Source of the DNA: B46-G9 sp964548365
Lineage (GTDB): Bacteria > Desulfobacterota > DSM-4660 > Desulfatiglandales > Desulfatiglandaceae
Direction of reading: 5' to 3'
Assembly: GCA_964548365.1 (NCBI GenBank)
Contig: CAZJRD010000086.1
Coordinates: 1-14,066, forward strand
DNA: 14,066 bases
Below, in pieces: positions 13,853 to 14,066 of this stretch (position 1 is the stretch's first letter; each line of letters opens with the position of its first letter). The notes below the pieces were generated by a model that searched no databases, was not told where the DNA came from, and was given only the letters and a program-made list of their open reading frames with translations. The translations under genes and the position numbers were made by a program.

Positions 13853-14001
13853 TATTTGGTCTCCTTGTGCAGAGTATGAGTTCTGCATGTAGGACAATAC
13901 TTCTTCAACGCCAGTTTGTCCGGCGTTTTGCGCTTATTTTTCGTCGTAGTGTAGTTCCTGTTCTTACATGCTTCACAGGCCATGGTTACAATATCCCTCA
14001 T
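13852..14001 (-). CDS. rpmG: Ribosomal protein L33
   Basis: L33 is a small zinc-ribbon protein near the 50S E site. It is 49 aa and was read directly from the sequence: it starts MRDIVTMACEACKNRNYTTT and continues to LKKYCPTCRTHTLHKETK, the canonical length and ends. All four zinc-binding cysteines are present in two pairs, C9 and C12, then C36 and C39, so this is the zinc-binding (C+) form. GAGGAG precedes the ATG by about 11 nt, in the 17-nt gap after tuf. The TAG stop shares its last base with the terminus of the MITE-like element, so the element may supply part of the stop codon. Confidence 0.96.
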   Translation of the reverse strand: MRDIVTMACEACKNRNYTTTKNKRKTPDKLALKKYCPTCRTHTLHKETK

Positions 14002-14018
14002 AGCAGACTTGTCTCCTC

Positions 14019-14066
14019 TTACTCGATAATCTCGCTGATCACGCCGGCTCCGACCGTTCTGCCCCC
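14019..14066 (-). CDS. tuf: Elongation factor Tu, C-terminal fragment (cut by the window edge)
   Basis: The last 15 codons and TAA stop of an EF-Tu gene, reading GGRTVGAGVISEIIE. This matches the conserved EF-Tu ending (GGRTVGAGVV-x-x-I-x). It lies 17 nt before rpmG, the usual tuf-rpmG-trnW-secE order. With the tuf fragment at the other end of the window, the genome has two tuf copies flanking this cluster in the same direction. Confidence 0.92.
   Translation of the reverse strand, partial: GGRTVGAGVISEIIE

Overview
This window is a conserved bacterial housekeeping locus. It carries the L11/rpoBC ribosomal protein and RNA polymerase cluster joined to the start of the streptomycin (str) cluster. 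Every gene lies on the minus strand, so transcription runs from high to low coordinates: tuf (3' end only), rpmG, tRNA-Trp, secE, nusG, rplK, rplA, rplJ, rplL, rpoB, rpoC, rpsL, rpsG, tuf (5' end only). Base composition is near-balanced. Gene order, the sizes of RpoB (1369 aa) and RpoC (1357 aa) and the style of the proteins suggest a Gram-negative bacterium of the former Deltaproteobacteria (Desulfobacterota, perhaps Syntrophales-like). That placement is inference from sequence feel, not a phylogeny.

Layout in transcription order. 14066-12517: the end of EF-Tu, ribosomal protein L33, a tRNA-Trp with encoded CCA, SecE (Sec translocase) and NusG (elongation/termination factor). 12383-9718: ribosomal proteins L11, L1, L10 and L7/L12, which build the two stalks of the 50S subunit. 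A 413-nt spacer before rplJ holds a recognisable L10 leader, the autoregulatory RNA. 9489-1222: the beta and beta' subunits of RNA polymerase. 1133-1: a good sigma70-type promoter (TTGACA, 17 nt, TAAAAA), then rpsL (S12), rpsG (S7) and the first 13 codons of a second tuf. No fusA lies between rpsG and tuf, unlike the classical str operon.

The coding regions look intact and ordinary: the catalytic NADFDGD of RpoC, its zinc-ligand cysteines, the rifampicin region of RpoB and the KOW domain of NusG are all present. The unusual content is in the spacers. Two copies of a 143-158 bp element with terminal inverted repeats (MITE-like) sit immediately after the stop codons of rplK and rpmG, in the same orientation. 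A 33-nt hairpin upstream of rpoB has an end resembling the element's terminus. Three spacers contain short 7-bp-periodic repeats, and one of these also forms a long two-part hairpin between nusG and rplK. The L10 leader region has a second copy of a 9-nt leader box exactly 100 nt upstream. I see no CRISPR array, phage gene, transposase or defence system. The window does not appear to contain a new protein-based system; the interspersed non-coding elements are the best candidates for something undescribed.
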